Below, piece by piece: positions 8,770 through 16,358 of a stretch of 64,000 nt of DNA (position 1 is its first letter; the number at the start of each line of letters is the position of its first letter). The stretch is from JACZYA01 sp965247455 (GTDB lineage: Bacteria > Acidobacteriota > Terriglobia > Acidiferrales > 2-02-FULL-67-57), in the NCBI GenBank assembly GCA_965247455.1, contig CBDFHE010000017.1:591104-655103 (forward strand), written 5' to 3'. The translations under genes and the position numbers were made by a program. The notes beneath the pieces are model-generated. The model saw only the letters and a list, made by a program, of their open reading frames with translations. It was not told the DNA's origin and did not search any database.

Positions 8770-8896
8770 GTAGTGACTTAATTTCACACCGAGCCCCCAG
8801 GCCCCTGCCTGGGGGAAGCTAAAATCCCTGCGGCGGGGGCCGCAGGGCTCGGTGTGATTTGGGCCGAGTTCGGAATCGCTCAAATTAAGACACTAC
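8770..8896. repeat. MITE-like palindromic element, copy 1
   Basis: A 127-bp element with near-perfect terminal inverted repeats: GTAGTGACTTAATTT at the left, GTAGTGTCTTAATTT when the right end is read in reverse. Internal arms CACACCGAGCCC and GGGCTCGGTGTG are also inverted. They enclose two GC hairpins, CCCCCAGG/CCTGGGGG and CCCTGCGGC/GCCGCAGGG. A second, shorter copy is at 19587-19664, and a third in the opposite orientation at 36490-36642. No coding capacity. Confidence 0.8.
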
Positions 8897-8928
8897 CCAA
8901 CCGGGCTTGTCCCGAATCCGGACCTTGC

Positions 8929-9384
8929 TCACCATGCCAGCGCTGCTTGCAGGGCGGGCGTGAGTTGCACCAAGAAATCGTGGACGGGTTCCAGCGCCAG
9001 GCCGAAGGCGAACCACACCGGCCCGTACTCCCACGCGAGGATTCCTTGAAGGTTGCCGCGCAGGTGGGAGCGGTCCCAGGGGCAGGCGCCGGTCACGCGC
9101 CGCAGCAGCCACCCGGCGGCGAACTCCACCGCCCAGAAGCCCATCCCGTAGAACGTCCCGCGCATGAACCAGTGCCAGGGCCGGAAAATCTCGTGCACCG
9201 GCTCGTAGAGCGGCGCCAGCAGCCCGTAGAGGGGCAGCAGCCAGAGCGAGGCGTGGCCGAGCAAACGCCAGTCGCGCTGCTTCCCGCGCAGGCGCTCCCC
9301 CACCGCCGACCACACAATCGCCACGCACCACCCCAGCAACCCGTAGAGCACAAATCGAATCAGCATAGGTTGTAGGTTTACCAT
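8929..9384 (-). CDS. Putative CmpB-type membrane protein (ABC transporter permease-like)
   Basis: About 150 residues with three or four membrane segments (IRFVLYGLLGWCVAIVWSAV, ASLWLLPLYGLLAPL, GTFYGMGFWAVEFAAGWLLR, EYGPVWFAFGLALEP). The order, with YGLLGW near the N-terminus and a later E..AGWLLRR ... W..G.LAWEYGPVW, resembles the PF06541 family of putative ABC-transporter permease-like proteins, whose function is poorly defined. The ATG at 9384 is used; an ATG at 9366 is equally possible, and neither has a clear ribosome site. An in-frame start at 9438 would lie inside a hairpin repeat. Confidence 0.7.
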   Translation of the reverse strand: MVNLQPMLIRFVLYGLLGWCVAIVWSAVGERLRGKQRDWRLLGHASLWLLPLYGLLAPLYEPVHEIFRPWHWFMRGTFYGMGFWAVEFAAGWLLRRVTGACPWDRSHLRGNLQGILAWEYGPVWFAFGLALEPVHDFLVQLTPALQAALAW

Positions 9385-9393
9385 AGTGTTCAG

Positions 9394-9415
9394 CCCACGG
9401 GCTTCTGCCCGTGGG
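9394..9415. repeat. CCCACGGGC hairpin
   Basis: A perfect 9-bp stem, CCCACGGGC/GCCCGTGGG, with loop TTCT. It lies immediately 5' of the minus-strand gene starting at 9384. The same stem core recurs at 16310-16337. Confidence 0.7.
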
Positions 9416-9595
9416 ACTGGTTCCCCCTGAACAAGCAAGCCCGGTTAGGAGCAGCAAGTAAATCCAGTCCGGAAAAGGTGCCTGCCTACCGCAGGCAGGC
9501 GGAGTCTACCCCGCCAACGGCGGGGCACCCGCGTTTTTATTGCACACCCCGACGATGCCCTCCGGGTATCGCCGCTACCAAATCAGTGGGAAATG

Positions 9596-9636
9596 GTAGC
9601 GGCGAAGAAGCCAACGGCTTCTTTGTCGGTTTGTCT
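9596..9636. repeat. GTAGCGGCGAAGAAGCC dispersed repeat, copy 1
   Basis: The sequence GGTAGCGGCGAAGAAGCC continues through GGCTTCTTTGTCGGTTTGTC and contains the inverted pair AAGAAGCC/GGCTTCTT. A near-identical copy lies at 20311-20352. The surrounding gap (9439-9727) is otherwise repeat debris, including a copy of the CCGGAAAAGGTG unit at 9461-9480. Confidence 0.7.
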
Positions 9637-9727
9637 TCCTCTTGGGAGGGCTCCGCGTGGCGGGGCCGCCCGGCCCTATGATAAACTATGGATTCTATTT
9701 TGCCGATTGGAAGGAGCAGGAGAAGCC

Positions 9728-9970
9728 ATGGCGCTGGTTCCGATCAAGACCTCGATGGGCACGGGCTACTGCGACTGCATCTGCGGCTGCTACGAGCTCG
9801 GCGCCCTGCGCGACGACGAACTCAACCGCAGCTTCTGCCGCCGCTGCGCCGAAGAGCACATCGAGCGCAACCGCGAGCTGGTGAAGAAAATCCCCAAGCC
9901 CGGCCCGCCCGCGCAGGGCTTCGACTCGCTCCCCGCCGGCGTCAAGCCCCCCGCTCTGCAAGGCAGCTAG
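9728..9970 (+). CDS. Small cysteine-rich protein, probable zinc ribbon
   Basis: An 80-residue protein. The ATG at 9728 follows an AGGAG-containing leader. The N-terminal half has cysteines in the pattern YCDCICGCYEL ... FCRRCAEEH, which could bind one metal ion. The C-terminal half is proline-rich. The family is unknown to me. The frame is open upstream to 9593, but that part crosses a repeat and lacks the ribosome site. It ends four bases into the convergent methyltransferase gene. A structural or regulatory zinc-binding role is only a guess. Confidence 0.65.
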   Translation: MALVPIKTSMGTGYCDCICGCYELGALRDDELNRSFCRRCAEEHIERNRELVKKIPKPGPPAQGFDSLPAGVKPPALQGS

Positions 9971-10794
9971 CTCCCGACCCGCCGTCGTTCCGCAGGGCTC
10001 TCCAGTTTCTCGGCCACGAAAATCATTTCCGGCGAATCGTCCCGCAGCGGCGAGCGGTCGAAATCCCCGAACAACTCCACCACCCGAAAGCCGCCGCGCG
10101 CCAGCAGGTGCTCGACTTCATAGCGGAAGAAGTAGCGGAAGGGAAAGCGCTGCGCCCACCGTTCGCGGCGCCCGTCGCGGTGAGTGACGTAGTAGGTCAA
10201 TTCAACTTCGTTGTACTGCTCGGCGCGGTGAAAAGCGACAATGCGCGAGGTGCGCCGCAGGCGCCGCCCGTCGGGTAGCTCCACTTCGGGAAACTCCTCG
10301 GTCTCCTGTTTGAACTTTGGGTCAGTGAGCCGTTGGAAGTCGGGTTGAAAAACATCCAGAACCAGCCTTCCGCCTTCCTCCAGATGGCGATTCACCGAGC
10401 GCAGGCACCCGAGTTGTTCTTCCAGCGAGAGAAGATGCTGAAAGGGACGAAAGGGAGTTGTGATCAGGCTGAAGGTCTCGCCGAGGTTGAAATTGACCAT
10501 ATCCCCTTGTGCAAGCCGCACACGCTCTTGCACTTTGGGCGGCTGGCGTGCGACCTTTTCTCGACACTTCGCCAGCATGTTCGTGGCAAGGTCCAGCCCC
10601 ACAACTTGGCATCCGGCCGCTGCGGTGGGAATGAGGATCCTTCCTGTGCCGCAGCCCAACTCGAGGACCTTGCCTTTCGCTCGGCGCGCCAAGTCAACGT
10701 AGAACTCCACGTCGCGCCGTTCGGCGTAGGACGGAATGAAGTCGTAGAGTTCCGGCAACAGGGGTTGGTCTTGATAGCCTCCGAAGCGGTTCAT
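9967..10794 (-). CDS. Class I SAM-dependent methyltransferase
   Basis: A 275-residue protein with a Rossmann-type AdoMet-binding motif near residue 45 (VLELGCGTGRILIPTAAAG), an acidic residue at the end of strand 2 (VVGLDLATNML), and a later LVLDVFQPD element. The C-terminal half has a beta-rich region (NEVELTYYVTHRDGRRERW) typical of small-molecule methyltransferases. The substrate cannot be told. It lies 39 bp upstream of nothing on its own strand except trpD, which ends at 10834 and is read in the same direction, so the two may be co-transcribed. Confidence 0.88.
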   Translation of the reverse strand: MNRFGGYQDQPLLPELYDFIPSYAERRDVEFYVDLARRAKGKVLELGCGTGRILIPTAAAGCQVVGLDLATNMLAKCREKVARQPPKVQERVRLAQGDMVNFNLGETFSLITTPFRPFQHLLSLEEQLGCLRSVNRHLEEGGRLVLDVFQPDFQRLTDPKFKQETEEFPEVELPDGRRLRRTSRIVAFHRAEQYNEVELTYYVTHRDGRRERWAQRFPFRYFFRYEVEHLLARGGFRVVELFGDFDRSPLRDDSPEMIFVAEKLESPAERRRVGS

Positions 10795-10833
10795 TGGCGG
10801 GCCTTAGTTCCGCGCTCACGCGCCGAGTTTTTC

Positions 10834-11880
10834 CTAGGGACGGTTGCTGAACTCCACTAGGGCGCGCAGGCGGTCGCGTGCAGCGCCGGAGTCAATGGCC
10901 TGGGCGGCGCGCTCGATGCCGGCGCGGAAGTCGGCGGCCACACCGGCGGCCACCAGCGTCAGGGAAGTATTCAGGAGAACCACGTCGCGCGGCGGGCCGG
11001 GCTCGCCCGCCAGGATGCGCTCGATGATCTTGGCGTTGGTTTGCGCGTCGCCGCCTGCCAGTGCCTCGCGGGGCGCGCGCGACAGGCCGAAGTCCTTGGG
11101 GTTGAACTCGCCCCGCCGGGTCTTGCCGTCACGCAGCTCCACAAAGTCGGTCACGTCGGAAAGCGAAGCTTCGTCCAGCCCGTCGCGGCTGTGCAGCACG
11201 AAAGCGCGCCGCACGCCCAGCTCGCCCAGCGCCTGCGCCATCGGTTCCAGCCAGCGCGAGTCGAAAACCCCCACCACCTGGGCCTCGACTCCAGCGGGGT
11301 TGGTCAGCGGGCCCAGCAGGTTGAACACGGTGCGGTGGCGCAACCGGCGGCGCACCGCCTGAGCGTGCTTCATGGCGGTGTGGACGGTGGGGGCAAAGAT
11401 GAAGCCGATGCCGACCTCGGCGATGGCTGCGCCGATGCGCTCGGGTTCGAGAGCGATGTTGACGCCCAGCGCCTCCAGCACGTCGGCGCTGCCGCACTTG
11501 CTCGAAATTGAGCGGTTGCCGTGCTTAGCCACTCGCGCGCCTGCGCCGGCGGCAACCAGAGCGGTGGCGGTGGAGACGTTAAAAGTGCCGGCGTTGTCGC
11601 CCCCGGTCCCGCAGGTGTCTACCAGCCCCGCCAAGGGCGGGGCCAGCGGGCTGGGACGCTGGTCGGCGGAGCTGAAGATGGGCCGGGCGTGGGCGCGCAT
11701 GGCTTCGGCGAAGCCCACCAGCTCGTCCACCGTTTCGCCCTTCGAGTGCAAGGCGGTGAGCAGGGCAGCGATTTGCGCTTCGGTGGCCTGGCCGCGCAGG
11801 ATGGTTCCCATCACCTGCCGGGCCTGGTCGCGGCGGAGGCTTCTGCCCTGGCCGAGTTGCGCCAGCGCTTCAGCCAGCAT
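10834..11880 (-). CDS. trpD: Anthranilate phosphoribosyltransferase
   Basis: TrpD transfers phosphoribosyl from PRPP to anthranilate, the second step of tryptophan synthesis. The PRPP-binding signature DTCGTGGDNAGTFNVST is present, followed by VAKHGNRSISSKCGSADVLE and NLLGPLTNPAG. Length 348 residues is typical. The ATG at 11880 gives the usual short N-terminal helix. It is on the opposite strand from trpE and trpG and about 4 kb away, so tryptophan genes are split here. There is no sign of the usual trpC or trpF next to it. Confidence 0.95.
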   Translation of the reverse strand: MLAEALAQLGQGRSLRRDQARQVMGTILRGQATEAQIAALLTALHSKGETVDELVGFAEAMRAHARPIFSSADQRPSPLAPPLAGLVDTCGTGGDNAGTFNVSTATALVAAGAGARVAKHGNRSISSKCGSADVLEALGVNIALEPERIGAAIAEVGIGFIFAPTVHTAMKHAQAVRRRLRHRTVFNLLGPLTNPAGVEAQVVGVFDSRWLEPMAQALGELGVRRAFVLHSRDGLDEASLSDVTDFVELRDGKTRRGEFNPKDFGLSRAPREALAGGDAQTNAKIIERILAGEPGPPRDVVLLNTSLTLVAAGVAADFRAGIERAAQAIDSGAARDRLRALVEFSNRP

Positions 11881-11912
11881 AAGCGGGTTGTGTTGTCATT
11901 AGGATCTTCATC

Positions 11913-12494
11913 TCAACCATAGGCTGAAGTCCACGCACGCTCCAGCTTTTTAATGATTGCCGGATAGACGATATGCCGTCGAAAAGGATCGATCAGCATC
12001 ATGTAAATCGGCGTCAACCAGTTTACTTTCTTCACGTAAATGGCCCAATAGACGGTGTAGCCATCCGTTGCCGGTTCCATTGCCAGGAGGGAGAAGCCAT
12101 GCACTGTGCCGTTTATGGTCTCGTCCAAGGTCTCATTTTCAAATGCGTAAACTGACCGAAACGGCCCCAGGGTAGGGCTGCCGGGTTGGCGGAGCGACCG
12201 AGCGCGGTCGGCATCGGTCAGCCGATGGATGTAGGATGACCCGGCCGCCGCATGCTCTTCGTCGTCCCACGCAAACAAGCTCCCCAGTGCCCGGCGCAGC
12301 TTGAACAGACCTTCGACAACTGGGCTGACCCGCTGCATGTTTTTAAACGACCACAGCTCTCGAAAATCGTGCAGCGTCCGGTCGTTCCTGCCGCCGTGCA
12401 AGTGAAAAGCCCACACGTCGTGCAGGCGAACGTCGGCTAGAAAGCTATGCACACGCAGCGCTTTTGATTGGAATTCTTCGCGTTTGATACGCAT
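11913..12494 (-). CDS. DUF2867-like protein
   Basis: From the ATG at 12494 the protein is about 193 residues. It carries SFLADVRLHDVWAFHLHGGR near the N-terminus and ends with TPIYMMLIDPFRRHIVYPAI followed by LERAW, an arrangement I associate with DUF2867 proteins. That assignment is from memory and moderate. The central part (FENETLDETINGTVHGFSLL) resembles SRPBCC-like lipid-binding folds. The frame extends upstream to 12650 but overlaps the sucC leader, so the internal ATG is preferred. It is divergent from sucC, with about 155 bp between starts. Confidence 0.65.
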   Translation of the reverse strand: MRIKREEFQSKALRVHSFLADVRLHDVWAFHLHGGRNDRTLHDFRELWSFKNMQRVSPVVEGLFKLRRALGSLFAWDDEEHAAAGSSYIHRLTDADRARSLRQPGSPTLGPFRSVYAFENETLDETINGTVHGFSLLAMEPATDGYTVYWAIYVKKVNWLTPIYMMLIDPFRRHIVYPAIIKKLERAWTSAYG

Positions 12495-12648
12495 GTGAGC
12501 ATCCGATCGTAGCCACTGTTGCTGGCAGGCTCCGCTCCTTGATTTGTCCAGCAGGTTTCTCCTATACTCGCCGTTTTCGGCTCTCTGGCAGCGGCATTGT
12601 AGTGCCGCTCCGACTTCCGTCGCAACACTCAAGCCGCTTCGGATTCGC

Positions 12649-13809
12649 ATGAAGGTTCACGAGTATCAGGCCAAGCAGATTTTTGCCCGCTACGGCATCC
12701 CTGTGCCGCAGGGCGAAGTAGCGTTCAGTCCCACGCAGGCGCGCGCCGTGGCGGAAAAGCTGGGCGGCAAAGCAGTAGTAAAGGCCCAGATTCACGCCGG
12801 CGGGCGCGGCAAAGGCGGCGGCATCCGCAAGGCAACCACTCCGCAGGAGGCCGAGCTGCACGCAACCGCTTTGCTGGGCCAGCCGCTGGTGACGCCGCAG
12901 ACCGGCCCCGCGGGCCGCATCGTGCGCAGCGTGCTGGTGGAGGAAACACTCCCGATTGCGCGCGAACTCTATCTCGGTCTGGTGCTGGACCGGGCGCTGG
13001 CGCGGGTGGTGGTGATGGCCTCCGCCGCAGGCGGGATGGAGATCGAAGAAGTGGCGCGGGAGAGCCCGGAAGCAATTCTGAAAGCCGCCATTGACCCAGC
13101 CACCGGCCTGGGGGCGTTTCAGGCGCGCAAGCTGGCCTTCGGGTTGGGATTGCAGGGTGCCTCGGTGAAACAGTTGGGCGAGCTGCTGGCCGGTTTGCAT
13201 CGCGTTACGGTGGAGCTGGACGCCTCGCTGGCGGAGATCAATCCCTTGATTGTGACCGCGGACGGCCGCCTGATTGCGCTCGACGCCAAGCTCAACTTCG
13301 ACGACAACGCCCTCTTCCGCCACCGGGAACTGCACGAGCTGCGCGACCTGGACGAGGAAGAGCCGCTCGAAGTCGAAGCCTCCAAGCATCGCCTGAACTA
13401 CATCAAGCTCAGCGGCAACGTCGGTTGCATGGTGAACGGAGCCGGGCTGGCCATGGCCACCATGGACATCATCAAGTTGGCGGGCGGCGAGCCGGCTAAC
13501 TTCCTCGATGTGGGCGGCGGCGCCAGCGCCGAGCAGGTGCGCGAGGGATTCAAGATCATCCTCAGCGACACCAACGCACGCGCGGTGCTGATCAATATCT
13601 TCGGCGGTATCCTGCGCAACGACCGCCTAGCCACCGGCGTGGTGGAAGCGGTGCGCGCGCTCGGCATCCAAACCCCCATCGTGGTGCGCATGGAAGGCAC
13701 CAACGTGGAAGAGGGGCGGCGGATTTTGCGCAAGTCCGGCCTGGATTTTACCGTCGCCGAAAACATGGGCGACGCGGCCGAAAAAGTAGTCCACTTGGCG
13801 CGTGGATAG
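12649..13809 (+). CDS. sucC: Succinyl-CoA synthetase beta subunit
   Basis: The ATP-grasp subunit of succinate-CoA ligase, which couples succinyl-CoA cleavage to nucleotide phosphorylation in the TCA cycle. It starts KVHEYQAKQIFARYGIPVP, has VKAQIHAGGRGKGGG in the nucleotide-binding lobe, LAEINPLIVT and LDAKLNFDDNA for metal binding, and GCMVNGAGLAMATMDIIKL and INIFGGILR in the CoA-ligase domain. The ATG at 12649 gives the canonical N-terminus and 386 residues. sucD follows, but a foreign-looking gene sits between them. Confidence 0.95.
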   Translation: MKVHEYQAKQIFARYGIPVPQGEVAFSPTQARAVAEKLGGKAVVKAQIHAGGRGKGGGIRKATTPQEAELHATALLGQPLVTPQTGPAGRIVRSVLVEETLPIARELYLGLVLDRALARVVVMASAAGGMEIEEVARESPEAILKAAIDPATGLGAFQARKLAFGLGLQGASVKQLGELLAGLHRVTVELDASLAEINPLIVTADGRLIALDAKLNFDDNALFRHRELHELRDLDEEEPLEVEASKHRLNYIKLSGNVGCMVNGAGLAMATMDIIKLAGGEPANFLDVGGGASAEQVREGFKIILSDTNARAVLINIFGGILRNDRLATGVVEAVRALGIQTPIVVRMEGTNVEEGRRILRKSGLDFTVAENMGDAAEKVVHLARG

Positions 13810-13869
13810 TAGGAGGCAGAAGAAGCAAAGGAGACAAAGGAAGCAAAGGAGGCCGAGGAAAGGCGAGGG

Positions 13870-14235
13870 ATGATTCGGCACTACAGGGATTTGCTGGTCT
13901 ATCAGCAATCCTATCAGATGGCGCTTGAGGTTTCGCGCTTGACCCGAAGCTTTCCCAGGGATGAACAGTATGAACTTGCTCGCCAGATGCGTTCCGCCGC
14001 GCGCTCCATTCCCGCCAACATTGCGGAAGGGTGGGGCAAGCGCCAATCGGCGGCGGAGTTTCGCCGCTTCCTGCAGAACGCCATCGGTTCTTGTGATGAA
14101 ATACAGGTGTGGTTGGATATGAGTTCGGATGAGAAGTACATCACAGCAAAACAGCATGAGCATTTCCACGGCGAGTACGCCAAGATTGGCGCACTCTTGC
14201 ACCGTCTCTGGAAAGGCTGGAGGAAGCTAGGATGA
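13870..14235 (+). CDS. Four-helix-bundle protein (S23 / 23S rRNA-intervening-sequence protein family)
   Basis: A 121-residue helical protein with family hallmarks: a start like HYRDLLVYQQSYQMALEV, then FPRDEQYELARQMRSAARSIPANIAEGWGK, and EFRRFLQNAIGSCDE. Members were first found in intervening sequences of 23S rRNA genes and also occur at many other chromosomal sites. Function is unknown, and a link to diversity-generating accessory proteins exists for relatives. It sits between sucC and sucD in the same orientation. A purine-rich AAGCAAAGGAG-type tract (13810-13869) precedes it, as if inserted with its own leader. Confidence 0.9.
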   Translation: MIRHYRDLLVYQQSYQMALEVSRLTRSFPRDEQYELARQMRSAARSIPANIAEGWGKRQSAAEFRRFLQNAIGSCDEIQVWLDMSSDEKYITAKQHEHFHGEYAKIGALLHRLWKGWRKLG

Positions 14236-14281
14236 TTCCGAGTTTTTTCTTTCATCTGCTTCCTATGCCTCGTGTGACTCC

Positions 14282-15277
14282 ATGAGTATTCTCGTCAATG
14301 AGAGAACGCGCCTGATTGTGCAGGGCATCACCGGCAAGGAAGGTAGCTTCCACACCGAGCAGATGATCGCCTACGGCACCAAAGTGGTCGCCGGGGTCAC
14401 GCCTGGCAAGGGCGGCAGCAAGCACCTGGGCGTGCCGGTGTTCGACACCGTCGAGCAGGCCGCGCGCGCCACCCGCGCCAACGCTTCGATCATCTTCGTC
14501 CCGCCCGCCTTTGCCGCCGACGCCATCATGGAGGCCGCCGACGCCGGCCTGCCGCTGGTGGTTTGCATCACCGAGGGCATTCCTACGCTCGACATGGTTA
14601 AGGTCAACGCCTACTTGACCGGGCGCGGCACGCGCCTGATCGGGCCCAACTGTCCGGGAATCATCTCGCCCGGGCAGTGCAAGGTCGGCATCATGCCGGG
14701 GTTCATCCACAAGCGCGGGCCGGTGGGGCTGGTGTCGCGCTCGGGGACGCTGACCTACGAAGCGGTGGGGCAACTGAGTGCGCTCGGGCTGGGGCAGTCC
14801 ACCGGCATCGGCATCGGTGGCGACCCCATCATCGGCACCAGCTTCGTCGATGCGCTGCGGCTCTTCAACGACGACCCGCAGACCAAGGCCATCGTCCTGA
14901 TCGGCGAGATCGGCGGCACTGCCGAAGAGCAGGCCGCCGCCTTCGTCAAGAAGCACGTGCGCAAGCCGGTGTTTGCCTTCATCGCCGGCCGCACCGCTCC
15001 GCCCGGCCGCCGCATGGGCCACGCCGGAGCCATCATCGCTGGCGGCGCCGGCACCGCCGCGGAGAAAATGAAGGCGCTGCGCCGCGTCGGCATTACTGTG
15101 GTCGAGAGTCCCGCCGACATCGGCGCCACCGTGGCAGCGGCGCTGAAGAAGTCGCCGAAGCGGAAGAAGGTCGTCGCGAGGAAAGCAAAACCGAAGTCGA
15201 AGCCGGGGAAAAAGACCGCCGGGAAACTACGGAAGAAATCGAGGAAGTCAGCAAAGAGAAAGAGGAAGAAGCGCTAG
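14282..15277 (+). CDS. sucD: Succinyl-CoA synthetase alpha subunit with lysine-rich tail
   Basis: The CoA-binding and phosphohistidine subunit partnering SucC. It starts SILVNERTRLIVQGITGKEG, carries VTPGKGGSKHLGVPVF, GPNCPGIISPGQCKVGIMPG, SRSGTLTYEAV and GIGGDPIIGTSFVDAL. The active-site His is in GHAGAIIAGG. The core ends near residue 290, the normal length. About 40 extra residues follow that are almost all Lys, Arg, Ser and Pro (KSPKRKKVVARKAKPKSK and onward). The tail is a continuation of the same frame with a clean stop. Confidence 0.94.
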   Translation: MSILVNERTRLIVQGITGKEGSFHTEQMIAYGTKVVAGVTPGKGGSKHLGVPVFDTVEQAARATRANASIIFVPPAFAADAIMEAADAGLPLVVCITEGIPTLDMVKVNAYLTGRGTRLIGPNCPGIISPGQCKVGIMPGFIHKRGPVGLVSRSGTLTYEAVGQLSALGLGQSTGIGIGGDPIIGTSFVDALRLFNDDPQTKAIVLIGEIGGTAEEQAAAFVKKHVRKPVFAFIAGRTAPPGRRMGHAGAIIAGGAGTAAEKMKALRRVGITVVESPADIGATVAAALKKSPKRKKVVARKAKPKSKPGKKTAGKLRKKSRKSAKRKRKKR

Positions 15278-15376
15278 CTTGCCCTCCGCAGTCCTCGGGC
15301 TGTAGCCTTGGCGAAGGAGGGTGGCGCAGCTCCGGCGCGGAACGCTGCAGATAAAGGAACACAAGAGGATTTAGAA

Positions 15377-15796
15377 ATGGCAAAAGAGCGCACTCTCGCG
15401 ATCATTAAGCCGGACGCCGTCAGCCGCGGCCTGACCGGCGAAATCTTGAAGCGCATCCACGAGGCCGGCTTCCAGATCGTGGCCGTTAGGTCAATTCGGC
15501 TCTCGAAGGCCGAGGCCGAGGGCTTCTACGCCGTCCACCGCCAGCGGCCCTTCTTCGCCGACCTGACCGGCTTCATGAGCTCCGGCAAAGTGGTGGTGCT
15601 GGCGCTCGAGGCCGAGAACGCGATTGCGAAGTGGCGCGAGGTGATGGGCGCTACCGACCCCGCTCAGGCCGCTCCCGGCAGCATCCGCAAGGAGTTCGGC
15701 ACCAGCATCCAGAACAACTGCACCCACGGCTCCGACGCCCCCGACACCGCCGCCTTCGAGCTCAGCTTCTTCTTCCCCTCCCACGAACTACTCTAG
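15377..15796 (+). CDS. ndk: Nucleoside diphosphate kinase
   Basis: Equilibrates nucleoside di- and triphosphates through a phosphohistidine. The sequence starts AKERTLAIIKPDAVSRGLTG and has the active site as NNCTHGSDAPDTA, where the NxxHGSD His is catalytic. Length 139 residues is normal. The ATG at 15377 follows AGAGGA and matches family starts; the open frame from 15308 would add 23 unrelated residues. It sits 100 bp after sucD, and the two are probably co-transcribed, since succinyl-CoA synthetase supplies the nucleoside triphosphate NDK distributes. Confidence 0.95.
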   Translation: MAKERTLAIIKPDAVSRGLTGEILKRIHEAGFQIVAVRSIRLSKAEAEGFYAVHRQRPFFADLTGFMSSGKVVVLALEAENAIAKWREVMGATDPAQAAPGSIRKEFGTSIQNNCTHGSDAPDTAAFELSFFFPSHELL

Positions 15797-15870
15797 GCCA
15801 GCCTTTTCTGTAGAAGTTCCGAAGGGGAGCCTGCCTGCGGCAGGCAGGCTCCGCACCCGCCCTATTCGTC

Positions 15871-15892
15871 GCGCAGACAGGGATGTCTGCGC
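15871..15892. repeat. GCGCAGACA hairpin
   Basis: A perfect 9-bp stem GCGCAGACA/TGTCTGCGC with loop GGGA. The same stem (with loop TTCC) is a component of the 92-bp tandem repeat at 29649-29849, so this is a dispersed member of that family. Confidence 0.65.
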
Positions 15893-15920
15893 TACCGTAT
15901 TCTTGAAGGCTTAGGGTAGC

Positions 15921-15953
15921 GGCGATGCTCGCGCGGGCATCGCCGGCTTTTCT
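15921..15953 (+). terminator. Possible intrinsic terminator downstream of ndk
   Basis: An 8-bp perfect stem GGCGATGC/GCATCGCC with an 8-base loop is followed by GGC and then TTTTCTCTGTG. Only four consecutive T residues are present, so termination may be weak. It is preceded by GTAGC and resembles a common repeat unit, so it may be a repeat rather than a terminator. The remaining gap to 16048 shows no gene. Confidence 0.4.
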
Positions 15954-16047
15954 CTGTGTTTTCTGCGTCTCTGTGGCTAGGACTTGGGGCAGCGCCGGAT
16001 GAAAGTATGGTTTGCCCGGTCAGTGTGAGTAAGAATACAATTTCAGC

Positions 16048-16281
16048 ATGGCGTTCGGGCCGATGCGGGAGATGGGAAAGCTGCTGCTGATCTTCGGGCT
16101 GGTGCTGGCGGCGGTGGGGTTGCTACTGACGCTGGGGCCGAAGCTGCCATTTCGCCTCGGTCGCCTGCCGGGCGACATCATCCTCAAGCGCGACCACTTC
16201 ACCTTCTACTTTCCCCTCGCCACCGGCCTGCTGCTGAGTGTGGTACTCTCGCTCCTCTTCTGGCTGTTCGGACGGAGATAA
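16048..16281 (+). CDS. DUF2905 membrane protein
   Basis: A 77-residue protein with two transmembrane helices (LLLIFGLVLAAVGLLLTLG and LATGLLLSVVLSLLFWLF) separated by the conserved RLPGDIILKRDHFTFYFP loop that defines DUF2905. Function is unknown. Starts at 16063 and 16072 are also possible; all leave the two helices intact. Confidence 0.85.
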   Translation: MAFGPMREMGKLLLIFGLVLAAVGLLLTLGPKLPFRLGRLPGDIILKRDHFTFYFPLATGLLLSVVLSLLFWLFGRR

Positions 16282-16309
16282 CGTGGTGCAGCGAAGGCAT
16301 CTGCCACTT

Positions 16310-16337
16310 CCCCCCACGGGCCGAAGCCCGTGGGGGG
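16310..16337. repeat. CCCCCCACGGGC hairpin
   Basis: A perfect 12-bp stem, CCCCCCACGGGC/GCCCGTGGGGGG, with loop CGAA, between the DUF2905 gene and xseA. Same core as the 9394-9415 hairpin. There is no T-run, so it is not a classical terminator. Confidence 0.7.
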
Positions 16338-16358
16338 AACAAGCGGAGCGGAGGTAGC

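Noticed and set aside
12544..12648. N-terminal extension of SucC from 12544
   Set aside because: The extra residues have no similarity to the family and lie in the divergent leader; the ATG at 12649 gives the canonical start.
16310..16337. Intrinsic terminator between the DUF2905 gene and xseA
   Set aside because: The stem is perfect but no T-run follows, and the same hairpin occurs in other contexts as a dispersed repeat.
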